Assembly: GCA_021014325.1 (NCBI GenBank)
Contig: CM037467.1
Span: 7,624,773-7,688,772, forward strand
From: Plazaster borealis
Lineage: Eukaryota > Echinodermata > Asteroidea > Forcipulatida > Labidiasteridae
Length of the DNA stretch: 64,000 bases
Reading direction: 5' to 3'
In this document: positions 1 through 10,400 of the stretch, piece by piece
How positions within the stretch are numbered: position 1 is the stretch's first letter
Layout: each line of letters begins with the position of its first letter
Notes under the pieces: model-generated
What the model was told of the DNA's origin: nothing
Databases searched by the model: none
Seen by the model: the letters and a program-made list of their open reading frames with translations, nothing else
Made by a program: the position numbers and the translations under genes

Positions 1-1
1 T

Positions 2-340
2 GCAGGAACCACAGGAACAACCAGCAAGAAAACTCCCACCAAACCCAAAGGATTTTGGGACGAAGCCATGAACAGCCAAGCCGTTAGAAAGGTGTCACGG
101 AAAAGGAAATCCACTGAAGCTTCTACAGAATCATCGAAAGTAGCTCGTGATGAGTCAACACCAACAGAGATGGAAACTTTGGCAGCCGAAAAACCAATTG
201 ACGAGACACCAGAGAACATGGACGACCAGGAACATACGGATGAAAGATCCGACGATACGTATTCGGAAGGATCGATCGACGAGGATCGTGGAAGACTCGT
301 TGATCCATATTATCACAGTCGGAAGACCCGGAAGATCTAG
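2..340 (+). pseudogene. LINE ORF1, C-terminal fragment
   Basis: The reading frame is open from the window edge, so the start lies upstream; the ATG at 68 is internal. The visible protein is hydrophilic, basic at first ('RKVSRKRKS') and then very acidic and rich in Ser/Thr/Asp/Glu. There is no CCHC knuckle in the part seen. Its position just 5' of the endonuclease reading frame makes it the ORF1 (nucleic-acid-binding) protein of the LINE. Family assignment rests on position, not on recognisable motifs. Confidence 0.5.
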
Positions 341-596
341 GCGGAGAATTCACTCTCTACACACGAGGAGGAGTCCGTCGACGAAGGAAAAAGCGAACAT
401 CATGGGAACGGAAATCAACAACGACTAACTCGCAACAAACAACCAGTAAAAACAATGACACTGATCAACCGGGTCCATCAAGCTACCCAACTACCAACAA
501 GCCCAGTAAGAACAACGAAAGCCAACCCAAACAACGAGTTCAACAAAGCCAGAGAGGGAGAGGAAGAGGAAAGCCAAAGTAACTCTTACCTTCATT

Positions 597-1356
597 ATGG
601 CTGGAGTGATGAAGACATTAATGTACAACATCATCATTGGTATGTTCATATTGTCTATTGCCTCCATAAATGTTAATGGCCTGAGGAATAACCTTAAACG
701 TAATGTAATCTTTGAATTTTTATGTCGTAACAAGTTTAGCCTAATTTTTCTTCAAGAAACTCACAGTGAAGAAAATGACGAATCCGTTTGGAGTAAAGAG
801 TGGCAAGGGAAGATGCATTTTAGTCATGGCAACCGCCAATCAAGGGGGGTTGCTATTCTCACTTCAGAAAAATCTGGTCTCTGCATTGATAATATTTCTA
901 GGGATAAGGAAGGGAGATGGATAAAGGGTCAAATTAAATGGAACAATCTTGACATTCCAGTTGCCTCTGTTTATGCTCCAAACAATTCGTACGACAGGGC
1001 TTATTTTTTGATGACATGTCTGATTGGATAATTAGCGATTCTTCTATTATTGGTGGAGATTTCAATTGTAATATTGATAATGTTAAAATCAAAGATGGCA
1101 GTAAAACTATTCTAAAAATGTCATTAACGAGAAAGATTTATGTGACGTCTGGCGCACTATTCATCCTGATAAAGCAGGATACACGCATTACCACAAAGCT
1201 AGTAAGCAGGCGACTAGAATAGACTATTTGTTTTTATCGTCCAATCTTCTGAGTAATGTTTTAGACGTGCGTGTTAATCCGCATGGTAATTCTGATCACT
1301 CTATAGTTTGTATGAAATTACATGATCCCGGTAATGTGCATGGTCAAGGAAGGTAG
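597..1356 (+). pseudogene. LINE ORF2, endonuclease domain (frameshifted)
   Basis: This is the exonuclease/endonuclease/phosphatase-fold nuclease that nicks target DNA for target-primed reverse transcription. Landmarks in order: 'SINVNGLRN' near 663 (catalytic Asn), 'LQETH' near 750 (metal-binding Glu), 'RGVAIL' and 'VYAPN', 'GGDFN' near 1052 (catalytic Asp/Asn), 'RIDYLF' near 1217, and 'SDHS' near 1290 (catalytic His). The active-site residues survive but are spread over different frames because of indels near 1010 and between 1060 and 1200. A TAG near 1354 interrupts the linker to the RT. The text after it, 'NNSLLNDNDCKY', is typical of the EN-RT linker. Confidence 0.85.
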
Positions 1357-1460
1357 ATATGTAATAATAGTCTTTTAAATGACAATGATTGTAAATATCG
1401 CATAGAAACCTTTTTACAATTCTGGACTTCTCAAAAATACAACTACAAGTCTTTGTTGGA

Positions 1461-3206
1461 TTGGTGGGAAAGTGGGAAATTCAGAATAAAAGAAATTCTC
1501 CAAGATTACGGCAAGGAAAAAGCGCATCTTCAAAACTAAAAATTAATGATCTTAAGAAAAGATACAACCGGCTCTTGGAGAGTCCAGACTCCAGTGCTGA
1601 TGCCATTAAAGACATTGATGCTCAAATAAAAGCATACGAAATTGAAGAATGGTCCAAGGCTAAAATTAGAGTTCGGAACACCATTAAAGAGGAAGGTGAA
1701 AAAGCCTCTAAATTCTTTCTGAATCTTGAAAAACAGCAAGTCCAGAATAGTAAAATTGATAGGTTAGTTAATGCCGAAGGGAAATTTATCGATCAACCTC
1801 ACTCTATGCTCGATTATGCTAATGATTTTTACTCTGACCTGTATAAAGAGGAAGACATCTCTGATGATCATTTAAATGATATTATCTCTAAAATAAGTAG
1901 AAAACAAATTCCTGACGATATTCATTGTAATCTTGACAAAGCTATTACGGCTGATGAAGTCAAGTTGGCGCTATTTCAAATGAAGAAAAATAAGTCTCCT
2001 GGCTTAGACGGGCTTACGGTTGAGTTTTATCAGACGTTTTGGAAAACAATCGCTTCTGATGTCTTAAAAGTATATAATTGTTGTTTCACGAATGGTATTT
2101 TATGTAGATCAATGAACTCTGCGTTAATTAGACTTATTTATAAAAACAGAGGTGAAAGAACTGATTTAAAAAATTGGCGTCCTATCAGCCTGCTCACTGT
2201 CGATTATAAGATCTTATCCAAGGTCATCACTAATAGAATGAAGCTGGTTATGCCCCTTCTTGTAGGTGAAGAACAAACCTGTGGAGTTGTAGGTAGAAAT
2301 ATCCATGATAATCTTATGGTTCTGCGTGATACTATTGACTGTGTAGAATTAGATAACTCAGAGGCTGCCCTCATAAGTATAGATCAAGAGAAGGCTTTTG
2401 ACAGAATTAGCTGGAAATATTTGTTCACTGTTATGACTAAAATGGGAATTCCTTCGAATTTAATTAAATGGATTAAATTATTGTACAGCAATCCCAATTG
2501 TAACATTATTGTAAATAATTTTATTGGTTCACCGGTTAAGGTTTCTCGAGGGATTAGGCAAGGATGTCCTCTATCCCCCCTCCTTTATTCCATTTGTGCT
2601 GAAGGTTTAGCGAGTTTGGCTAGAACTGATTGTGATTTAAAAGGCATTGTTACGCCGGGAGGTGAAAGTAGCATTAGATTAATTCAACACGCTGATGACG
2701 TCACTTTCTTTGTTGGTGACAACAAGGAATTTGTTACTATTGATAACATTCTTAATACCTATTGTAAGGGAAGCGGGTCTAAATTCAATGTAGACAAGTC
2801 CAAAGGCATATGGCTTGGGAAGTGGACTGGTAGAGTCGACAAACCGTGTAACTTCCAGTGGTGCGATAAGCTTAAAATACTTGGGATTATATTTGGGAAC
2901 GATGTCGTACCAAATGACAACTGGGGTCCGAGTAATCTCACCTATCATGGCAAGTCTGTTATTGTAAATATTTTGATTGGGCCGTGTATAAATTACCTTG
3001 GCAGTGTGTTAACCTGTCCCGAGGAAACCGTGAAAAAGATGAATGGTATGATTTGGAATTTCTTCTGGGATGGTAAAATCGAAAAAACGCTTTGCTTCAC
3101 TGGACCTTGTTTCTATTTGGGGGAAAAACACACAAAACAAACACCCCCAAAACCCCAAACAAACATGTTGGTATTTCGATGTAAAATAAATTCTAGAGAA
3201 AACTGA
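1461..3206 (+). pseudogene. LINE ORF2, reverse transcriptase domain
   Basis: The longest open frame in the LINE (581 codons). The true domain reads on from the upstream endonuclease across a frameshift near 1520, so the ATG at 1461 is not a real start. RT landmarks in order: 'KNKSPGLDGL', 'NWRPISLL' near 2175, 'SIDQEKAFDRI' near 2380 (first catalytic Asp), 'GIRQGCPLSPLLY' near 2550, and 'QHADDVTFF' near 2685, the catalytic Asp pair with His where Tyr or Phe is usual. The protein should continue with a Cys-rich C-terminal region but runs instead into low-complexity Lys/Pro text after about 3090. It is therefore a truncated relic. Confidence 0.9.
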
Positions 3207-3314
3207 AACCATAAACCGCTCAAGTAATTTCTGCATTGGATTATTTTGTTTAAAATAATGCTAGGCCATGTAGAAAGTAACAAACACAGTGTGGCTTTGT
3301 TTTGTTTTTAACAG

Positions 3315-4789
3315 CAAGCTGTTCGAAGTATACGATAAACTTTTCGGAGATGACAGAGGAACCGGATTCAACCTATCATTGACGTAAGTGCAAGAATGTT
3401 TTCATTATCATCTTTTGTATGAAAATATTTCGGTATTTTTGGTTTTGCCCCCTCTCAACTACTAGCTAATGGCCTTACATTTCTGAACTCCAGTCTATCA
3501 CAGGCTATGTACCGGAAACTGTCTTACAATTCCAGCACTCTGAGAAAAACGATGTTTTGTTTATAGAGGTCTGGATGTGGATTTTTGACAAGACAATCTA
3601 ACCCTTTCATCCTGTACTCTCCCTACACGTTGTGGACATCACCAGCTGCCTAGTCGTACTAGGCCTGTATTGGGCCTGGCCTGCTCACACAATACTAAAG
3701 AGTTGGGCCTCCATGGCAAATGATTGATAGCAAGAAAGTTTCACAATGATGCCAGTTCATTATAAAACATATTTTACATAACTACCAGAAACCCTCTTTT
3801 CGTCTTCTCCCCCAAAGTTTGAAAGGATTGCTGACCCAAAGTTTCATTCTGCCTTTTCATTTTCTCTTCTTCTGATGCATGGGACTGAATTGAAAAGAGG
3901 TGAAGCAAAGTAAAATTGAGCTTAATTTAACTACACCGTGTTTGCTTGTTTTTTTTCTGAAGGAAAGCGTGTGTAGAAAATACGTCAGTGATCTCCAACG
4001 TTATCAGAGAAGTACAGTCACTCTACGGCCGAGACAAATGGGGAGTTGACCAGATCAAAAGTAAGGACAACGGGAACATTCAATCCTTAGGCCTACATGT
4101 TTTTATACAGAATTCATTGTTCGGATTTAATGTGTGTGTGTTTCTATTAGAGGACCTCCTTGCAAAATGAACCCAAAATAATCAATACATTTACTTTAAC
4201 AGCAAAATTTAACAGTTCATATGTGATTACGCAAAAGTAAACCTATGTTCAACCATGGCGGAAGGGTTTAACTGGCCGGTAAATCAACTTTCCCTCCATC
4301 CTGTATGACTGGAAAAACCAAGAATCGCTATTACAATAATTTATCGGTATAACCCAATAACATTAGGGGGCCTAATTCGTGTATACATCGGTTAAAGACC
4401 AAGGGGGTATTTGGGCGCCCAATGAACCATACTACACCCACCCCCATCCACCTCCCCTTTTTTTCTGAGTTATGCAATTCACTCATTTTCTTTGAAAGAG
4501 GGAAAAGATAAGAAATGAAGAAGGTGCGAAATGAAGCAACCTCATGTAACAAACAGTCCCAGGCTTGAGAATATAAAAACAACAATCCACTCCCAACGAC
4601 CTCTTCCCCCACCCCCTGGTACATATAGTGATAATAATTTTAATAACTAACTCTCAACTTCTTAAATGTATTAATTCAGAGGCCTGCAAGACTTACTTCA
4701 ACTCTCTTCGTGACAAAATGCGTCGTAAGGAAAATGGTACATATCAACAACACACCGACGCCGCTCGAAAGAGGAGCAGGAAATGCAGG
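3315..4789 (+). CDS. Partial split gene, three internal exons, family not recognised
   Basis: Three short open segments are bounded by good splice signals with matching phases. Exon a is 3315-3383 (acceptor 'TTTTTAACAG', donor 'GTAAGT'), exon b 3963-4060 (pyrimidine tract plus 'AAG', donor 'GTAAGG') and exon c 4680-4789 (acceptor 'TTAATTCAG', donor 'GTAATT'). Joined, they read without a stop for about 92 residues. The product has 'KLFEVYDKLFGDD', 'VISNVIREVQSLYGRDKW' and a basic, helix-prone end 'ACKTYFNSLRDKMRRKENG' followed by 'ARKRSRKCR'. I do not recognise the family; the basic end suggests a nuclear or nucleic-acid-binding protein. Exon c could instead be terminal: read through the donor it stops at 4882, with AATAAA at 4920. 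Upstream exons would lie beyond the LINE. Confidence 0.55.
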
Positions 4790-4987
4790 GTAATTATTGA
4801 CTTATTTAGACCCATGATGTTGAATGGTGTGTGTAAGATATTAATACATTCATCGAATAATGTCCTGCAAGCACAAACATGATAGAACATCAGTTTGACT
4901 TCATGATTGTTTTCAAGAAAATAAACGGATGCAGTGTTTGCCACCCAGTCAATTCCGCGGAGGCTTTACCGGTGAAGTAAATTGGCG

Positions 4988-5228
4988 AGTCAATTATTGT
5001 CCAGTTTCCAACGTTTCCGTTGTGCATCACACGTCGTCGTAACGCTGTGAACTGAACGCTGTCAGTGTGCTGATAGTTTCCTTTGCTTCGGCGTTTCGAA
5101 ACTTCCTTGTACACTGGCGAAGAAATCATTGGCAAGTTTCCACCATTTACGGTGGGCATCACACGTCATAAGAAAACTAAATGATGTAAGAGTTTCCTTT
5201 GTTTCCGGCTCGTTGAAAATCCTTGTCC
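4988..5228. repeat. Two diverged direct repeats, period about 133 bp
   Basis: The stretch beginning near 4990 is repeated near 5123. Both copies contain 'AGTTTCCA', then 'GCATCACACGTC' and then 'GTTTCCTTTG'. The copies are clearly related but diverged, with indels. No coding signal seen. Confidence 0.5.
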
Positions 5229-5419
5229 CTTAATAACTCATGTAAAGTATGCCATTGATGTTGTCCTACATGCAAGAGCTTCCCTGTCAGGTTATAGGTT
5301 GTTTACATTAGGCCATGTTGTGTAATATTAAGATAACATCAAGTATTGTAGAGAATTATGAAGACGAATACGACGGCTCCAAAACATGATGTGACCTGTG
5401 GTCATTCGACCGGGTGATG

Positions 5420-5665
5420 GAAGATCCAAGACGTCGCGTCCGCACTGGATTTTCTGGCTCGGTTAAACTGACCTGGTCAATCTTCCTGGGCACCTTTTGC
5501 TCGGTTAAAGTACCCACGCGGCGTGGGTAAGTTACCTGTGAGGAAAGTTACCCAGGCTGTTTGCACTGGACTTGAAATGGGTAAGTTACCCATTGGCTCG
5601 GTTAGTTTACCCATTGGCTCGGTTAGTTTGCCCAAATTAAGCCCAGCGCGAACATAGCCACACAC
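5420..5665. repeat. Short tandem and palindromic repeats
   Basis: The 20-mer TTACCCATTGGCTCGGTTAG occurs at 5586 and again 21 bp later. Palindromic blocks such as 'GGGTAAGTTACCC' flank it, and 'CTCGGTTAAA' recurs at 5459 and 5499. It looks like the remains of a small inverted-repeat element. Open frames through it are a product of the repeat. Confidence 0.45.
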
Positions 5666-6436
5666 CTTATGAATCTGAACACAAACAAACCACTCGACAT
5701 AACGTCGATTGTGATTGCAAGCTGCACCTCTGTGGTTGTCTGGTTTTTATCGCTTAACAACTTGTGGGCCTATATGGGAATCGGTATAACGGGATGGACA
5801 GGCAGCAAGAAACACATGGCTACATAAAGACAACAGTAATATTGAACCCTTTTCAAAGCTCTAGCCATGGAGGTTGTCTTGATAACTCATCCAGTCGACT
5901 CGGTTTAAACATTAACAAACATGACCAAAATTGTTAAGCAAGTTTCGTTTAATCTGATGGCACGATCTGCATGCCTTTCCTTCAATGATACCTGTGGTTT
6001 TCGGTGCTTTTTGCCGGGGAAATGTCAAATCCAGCATTTCAAAAATGTGTCTGTTCGATCCGTATAATATTCATAGATCGAACAACGACGAAAGACGTAA
6101 AATAAGTAACAAAAGGGAGATAAGACTTTACTCAAATTAAACCCATTAAACCAACTAATTACAAAAGCTAGCGTTTTAAATATCTATGCATTTCCCCTGT
6201 GTCAATCAAACGTTTAAATCCACACAGCAAGCTCTTTGGATTATTTATACCTTCATATCCAAGCATCAAACTCAGGAACGTGGGAAAAGATTAAGAACAT
6301 GAACTCCGTTGTATCACTGTTACATTTGTAATTTTGTAATTCTAAAAATGACAAAAAGGTACCAGACGAAAGTGAAAAAACACAAAAAAAACAAGAAAGA
6401 AAACACCCCCCAAAACAACAGCAACAACAAAAACAA
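5666..6436. other. No feature recognised
   Basis: Unique-looking AT-rich sequence with A-rich microsatellite tracts at about 6375-6435. I see no exon with supporting splice sites and no RNA gene. Confidence 0.4.
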
Positions 6437-6749
6437 CCTTGGGGAATTGTATCAGCATCCCTTGTTTTTTTCCCCTTCAACTTAGCTTCCTTGCATGACA
6501 TAAGTAATGATTATGGTCTCTGCTGCTTCACAGTAAACTGAGTCTATACAACCACTAACCGTCATGGATAGAGCTCAAAAAAAAGAAAAGAAAAAAAACA
6601 CAAAAAAAAACCTTGGGGAATTGTATCAGCATCCCTTGTTTTTCCCCCTTCAAATTAGCTTCCTTGCATGACATAAGTAATGATTATGGTCTCTGCTGCT
6701 TCACAGTAAACTGAGTCTATACAACCACTAACCGTCATGGATAGAGCTC

Positions 6750-6780
<31 letters not shown>

Positions 6781-6917
6781 GGGGAATTGTATCAGCATCC
6801 CTTGTTTTTCCCCCTTCAAATTAGCTTCCTTGCATGACATAAGTAATGATTATGGTCTCTGCTGCTTCACAGTAAACTGAGTCTAGACAACCACTAACCG
6901 TCATTGATAGAGCTCCA
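6437..6917 (+). repeat. Three tandem units of about 170 bp joined by A-tracts
   Basis: Units start with 'CCTTGGGGAATTGTATCAGC' at 6437, 6611 and 6777 and end with 'GTCATGGATAGAGCTC' or a one-base variant. The first and second units are followed by A-rich runs, the second nearly pure A of about 27 bases; the third continues straight into unique sequence. The units are nearly identical, so the array is recent. Confidence 0.85.
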
Positions 6918-8160
6918 CGAATGCTGTGCCTTGATAGTGGAAGACCTATAGGCCTACTGGTTTGATACAGTTGTCTACACTGAGGAATATATTTTTCAAC
7001 AATTGAAATTAATACATACAAAAGGAAATCTCTAAACTTAAATATTTTGAGCAAAAACCTTGGTTTGGAAATCGAGTGTTTAAACATTGCGACCAAAAAC
7101 AAGTCTTTCTCATATAAAGAAATAACATTTTTCTCATGATATAGTATCCACAACAACAATATATTCCTGCATTATAATTATTTCCATATTTTCAAATTTT
7201 TGACTTCAAAATATCAAGATCTATTTATTTCTTTAATAAACAATTTTTTTTACATTTTAACCATTGACTAGCACAAGTTTAGTAAAATGTAGCCCTTTGT
7301 AATTTCTAAATAAATATTGCCGAATTATTTGTATTCTTTTTTATTTGAAACAACATATATACAAACCATTCAGCGATTTAAAAATCAAGCGAATTGTTCC
7401 ACTATATAACGGAAAAAATATATACAAAAATACAGAAATTGATATTTTTATTTTTCAACGTTCGGACTTTTTCTTTTCTTTTCATAAAACGCTCTGTAAA
7501 CGGTATACGTTGAGCAGACCAACTTTGGTTACGCCTCAATTTTCCACAATTTGACTTTTTTTCTCATCAGTTTGCTTTAGTAGTCTGCTTATCAATTTAT
7601 ACGGTTGAAAAAAAGACAGCGATTTTGAAAAAAATGTTTGGTATTGAATAAACCTAGTATCCTGATCAAAGAACACAATTTGTTTTGAGACGTGTAGTTA
7701 CTCCGTACGGAGTATTGAAAATATCATTCTGTACTCCTAATTGTCTTCTATGTATTTTCTTATCAGAAACTTCAGTATCAATAAGATAATGTGACTTATT
7801 GATAGTATTTTTCTTAAATCCATTAAAAGTGTTAACAGCTTTTTGTACTTCTTGTTGAGATTAATAAACAGAAAATGAAGTTGTTCAATAAACAAAACAT
7901 TTATAGATCTACTTGCCTGATAATTAAAAACGTGCTTATTAATCACTGTGTGCTTAAAAAAAACAACAACAACAACAATCACTTCTAAACTTAATATTAT
8001 GTCGGAGAAACTTTTCCCCTGGAACTGGATTAACAAAGAGATATGACTATTCAGCGGGGTTGAACAATAAGCCTACCAAGTTTCCCGCCCAAATTATTAT
8101 TAGACAAGCTGCAGACTTCCGTATGGTCATTAGGAATGGTAACATGGGAAACGGTAAAGA
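6918..8160. other. AT-rich non-coding stretch
   Basis: Very AT-rich DNA with simple A and T runs and a short (AAC)n tract near 7960. Small open frames here have no recognisable domains and AT-biased composition. Nothing else supported. Confidence 0.4.
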
Positions 8161-8703
8161 TTAAAGCACGGTAAGCGTGGGAAATGGTAGGTTCATATTT
8201 CCAGCCATTACCAATTGGCGCTGTAGGCTTGGGAAACGGAGGGTGCATGTCCAAGCCGTTTGAGGGCGTTGTAAGCATTGGAAACGATGTGTTAACATTT
8301 CCAGCCATTACCAAGGCGCTGTAGGCTTGGGAAACGGAGGGTGCACGTCCAAGCCGTTTCAAGGCGTTGTAAGCATTGGAAACGATGGGTTCACATTTCC
8401 AGCCATTACCAAGGCTCTGTAGGCTTGGGAAACGGAGGGTGCACGTCCAAGCCGTTTCAGGGCGTTGTAAGCATTGTAAACGATGTGTTCACATTTCCAG
8501 CCATTACCAAGGCTCTGTAGGCTTGGGAAATGGAGGGTGCACGTCCAAGCCGTTTCAAGGCGTTGTAAGCATTGGAAACGATGGGTTCACATTTCCAGCC
8601 ATTACCAAGGCGCTGTAGGCTTGGGAAACGGAGGGTGCACGTCCAAGCCGTTTCAAGGCGTTGTAAGCATTGAAAACGATGGGTTCACGTTTCCAGCCAT
8701 TAA
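8161..8703. repeat. 98-bp minisatellite, about five full units plus partial ends
   Basis: 'CTGTAGGCTTGGGAAA' recurs at 8221, 8319, 8417, 8515 and 8613, an exact 98-bp spacing. Each unit also contains 'CCAAGCCGTTT' and 'CATTTCCAGCCATTACCAA'. Units differ by single bases and a few clustered changes near the first unit. Because 98 is not a multiple of three, the same text is read in successive frames, so the open frames across it are not evidence of a protein. Confidence 0.9.
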
Positions 8704-9500
8704 GCAAGTTTTCTCTTACGGAAAGAGCAATTTTCGCACAGTGACCATTTTCTCAAACGGTGGCGCCCTTTTACCTGCTGATAGAGGCCACAAAAAACAA
8801 AGTCCATTGATATGATTGTGTAGTCATGCTCAACTGAACGAAGACATTTTGTTCCCAATGTTGTTTTAGAGAATAGAAAGGGTGAAAGCCATTAAACATG
8901 CATTATAGTTAACATGAACGATAAAATACACTTCAAACACCAACATATATAAAATCAAGCTTAGGAACAAAACGTGCACTGTACTTGAACCACGAAGTTG
9001 TATTCTCTTGAACATGTCGTAAGATGCAACACGACTACAGTGTGTTACATTCAGCCCCCCCCCCCCATTTTTAAAAATATTTTTTACGACTGCCTGTTTA
9101 AAAATTAGCCACAAGTGTGTGTTGTGTAGTTTTTCCCCCCAGCGGCAGGATGGATTTCTTTTTCATCCTATGCCATTCACATTACATTTTTTTCTCTCTG
9201 CCGAAATGAATCTTTCATGATAGTCACTTTAGGTTTGCAACAATAACATAAGCATTTGAAACCTGACGTGCCAATTTGTCCGGGATCAAATATTATTTCA
9301 TCAAATATATTTCATGTCGTTCCGGCATTCATGTGTAAATAAAATTTACTTGATTTTTTTGTACTTGAAATAAGCTTGAATTTGAGAAACGCCAGATTTT
9401 ACCCACTATGTTTTTAATGAATATGCATGAAACCAGACAATGCAGCGACCAGACCCAAACGTGAGATTTGTGGGATTAAAATTCTCTTTGAGTAAAATTA
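8704..9500. other. No feature recognised
   Basis: AT-rich sequence with a C homopolymer near 9055-9066. No exon, RNA gene or clear transposon end seen. Confidence 0.4.
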
Positions 9501-9514
9501 GAAGATTAATATGG

Positions 9515-10400
9515 ATCAGAAGTTCAGAGCTTCCGGGGACTTCGCCCCATGGACCCCCACTGGGGCTTCGCCCCTGGACCCCACCGTCGATAATACAGAA
9601 CATTTCCCAGTAAAGAGTAGAATGGATCTTCATTGCCATGTCGGAGTGCCATCAGGTACTTTTTAAGTGTCTGTTTTTAATTAAAAAGTCATTACTCAGC
9701 CATTTTTTTTTTATCTAAATATTTTCAGGTTCCTCAACTACACCTAGCAAAATAGCATGCCAATTGTCTTTTTACCATCGGGGTTGTTTTCACACCAAAA
9801 AAAATTCCACCAATGACCAGTTCTCCCGGTATTCCCTTGGGAAATGTAAGAAATGTACGAAATTATTATGTTTTTGCTGACTCAGCAAAAACGAGGGTTT
9901 CATTCAAACAAATGGTTTAGATACTCATGTGGGCTGATCTCAAAGGAAATTTTGCTTGAATTTGTTTTATTTAGTCACAAGGGTCTATATCTAATAGTTT
10001 GGGCGATTTAAACGTGATTGTGTTCTCAAAAACATGTATTACACGCAATATAAAAACGTACACTTAAAAAGTACCTGTTGGTGTTAGTGTGTGAGTTTTT
10101 TTTGATGGTGACATGCAGGGTTAAAAAGTGTGTCTATTTCTCTGTTTTAGGCACACGGAGGCTTGATTTTCACCCCTCAAAGGCCAAAAGCTCAGAGCTT
10201 ACCCTGGACCCCACCATCGATGTTACAGAAAATTTCCCAGTTAATTTAGAAGATTAAAATGGATCTGAATTGCTTTAAAAGTGTGCCTATTTCTCTGTTT
10301 TAGGCACATGGTGGCCTGATTGTTCACCCCTCAATACACCAAAAGCTCAGAGGTTCAGGGGGCTTGGATCTGAATTGCTTAAAAAGTGTGTCTTTTTCTC
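9515..10400. repeat. Dispersed repeat fragments with 'GCTTCGCCCC' and 'CATTTCCCAG' motifs
   Basis: Related text appears at about 9520-9640, 10188-10275 and 10325-10395. Shared pieces are 'CTCAGAGCTT' or 'CAGAGGTTCAG', 'TGGACCCCACC', 'CGAT..TACAGAA' with 'TTTCCCAGT', and 'ATGGATCTGAATTGCTT'. 'TCTCTGTTTTAGGCAC' also recurs at 10139 and 10290. The pattern suggests several broken copies of one mobile element; the family is not identified. Confidence 0.45.

Larger units (their letters stand above)
1..3130 (+). mobile_element. Degenerate L1/Tx1-clade LINE retrotransposon, 5' end outside window
   Basis: A non-LTR retrotransposon in plus orientation. In order it shows the tail of an ORF1, an apurinic-type endonuclease domain and a reverse transcriptase domain. 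The order EN then RT and the RT text 'SPGLDGLTVEFY' and 'RQGCPLSPLLY' fit the L1/Tx1 group. It is inactive: a frameshift near 1010, further frame changes between 1060 and 1220, an in-frame TAG near 1354, another frameshift near 1520, and loss of the region downstream of the RT. Similarity stops near 3130, where the sequence becomes A/C-rich without a clear 3' tail. It sits directly upstream of the split gene at 3315 and may lie in one of that gene's introns. Confidence 0.9.

Noticed and set aside
8051..8815. Frames of 80-110 codons on both strands
   Set aside because: Produced by the 98-bp minisatellite, which is read in a different frame in each unit.
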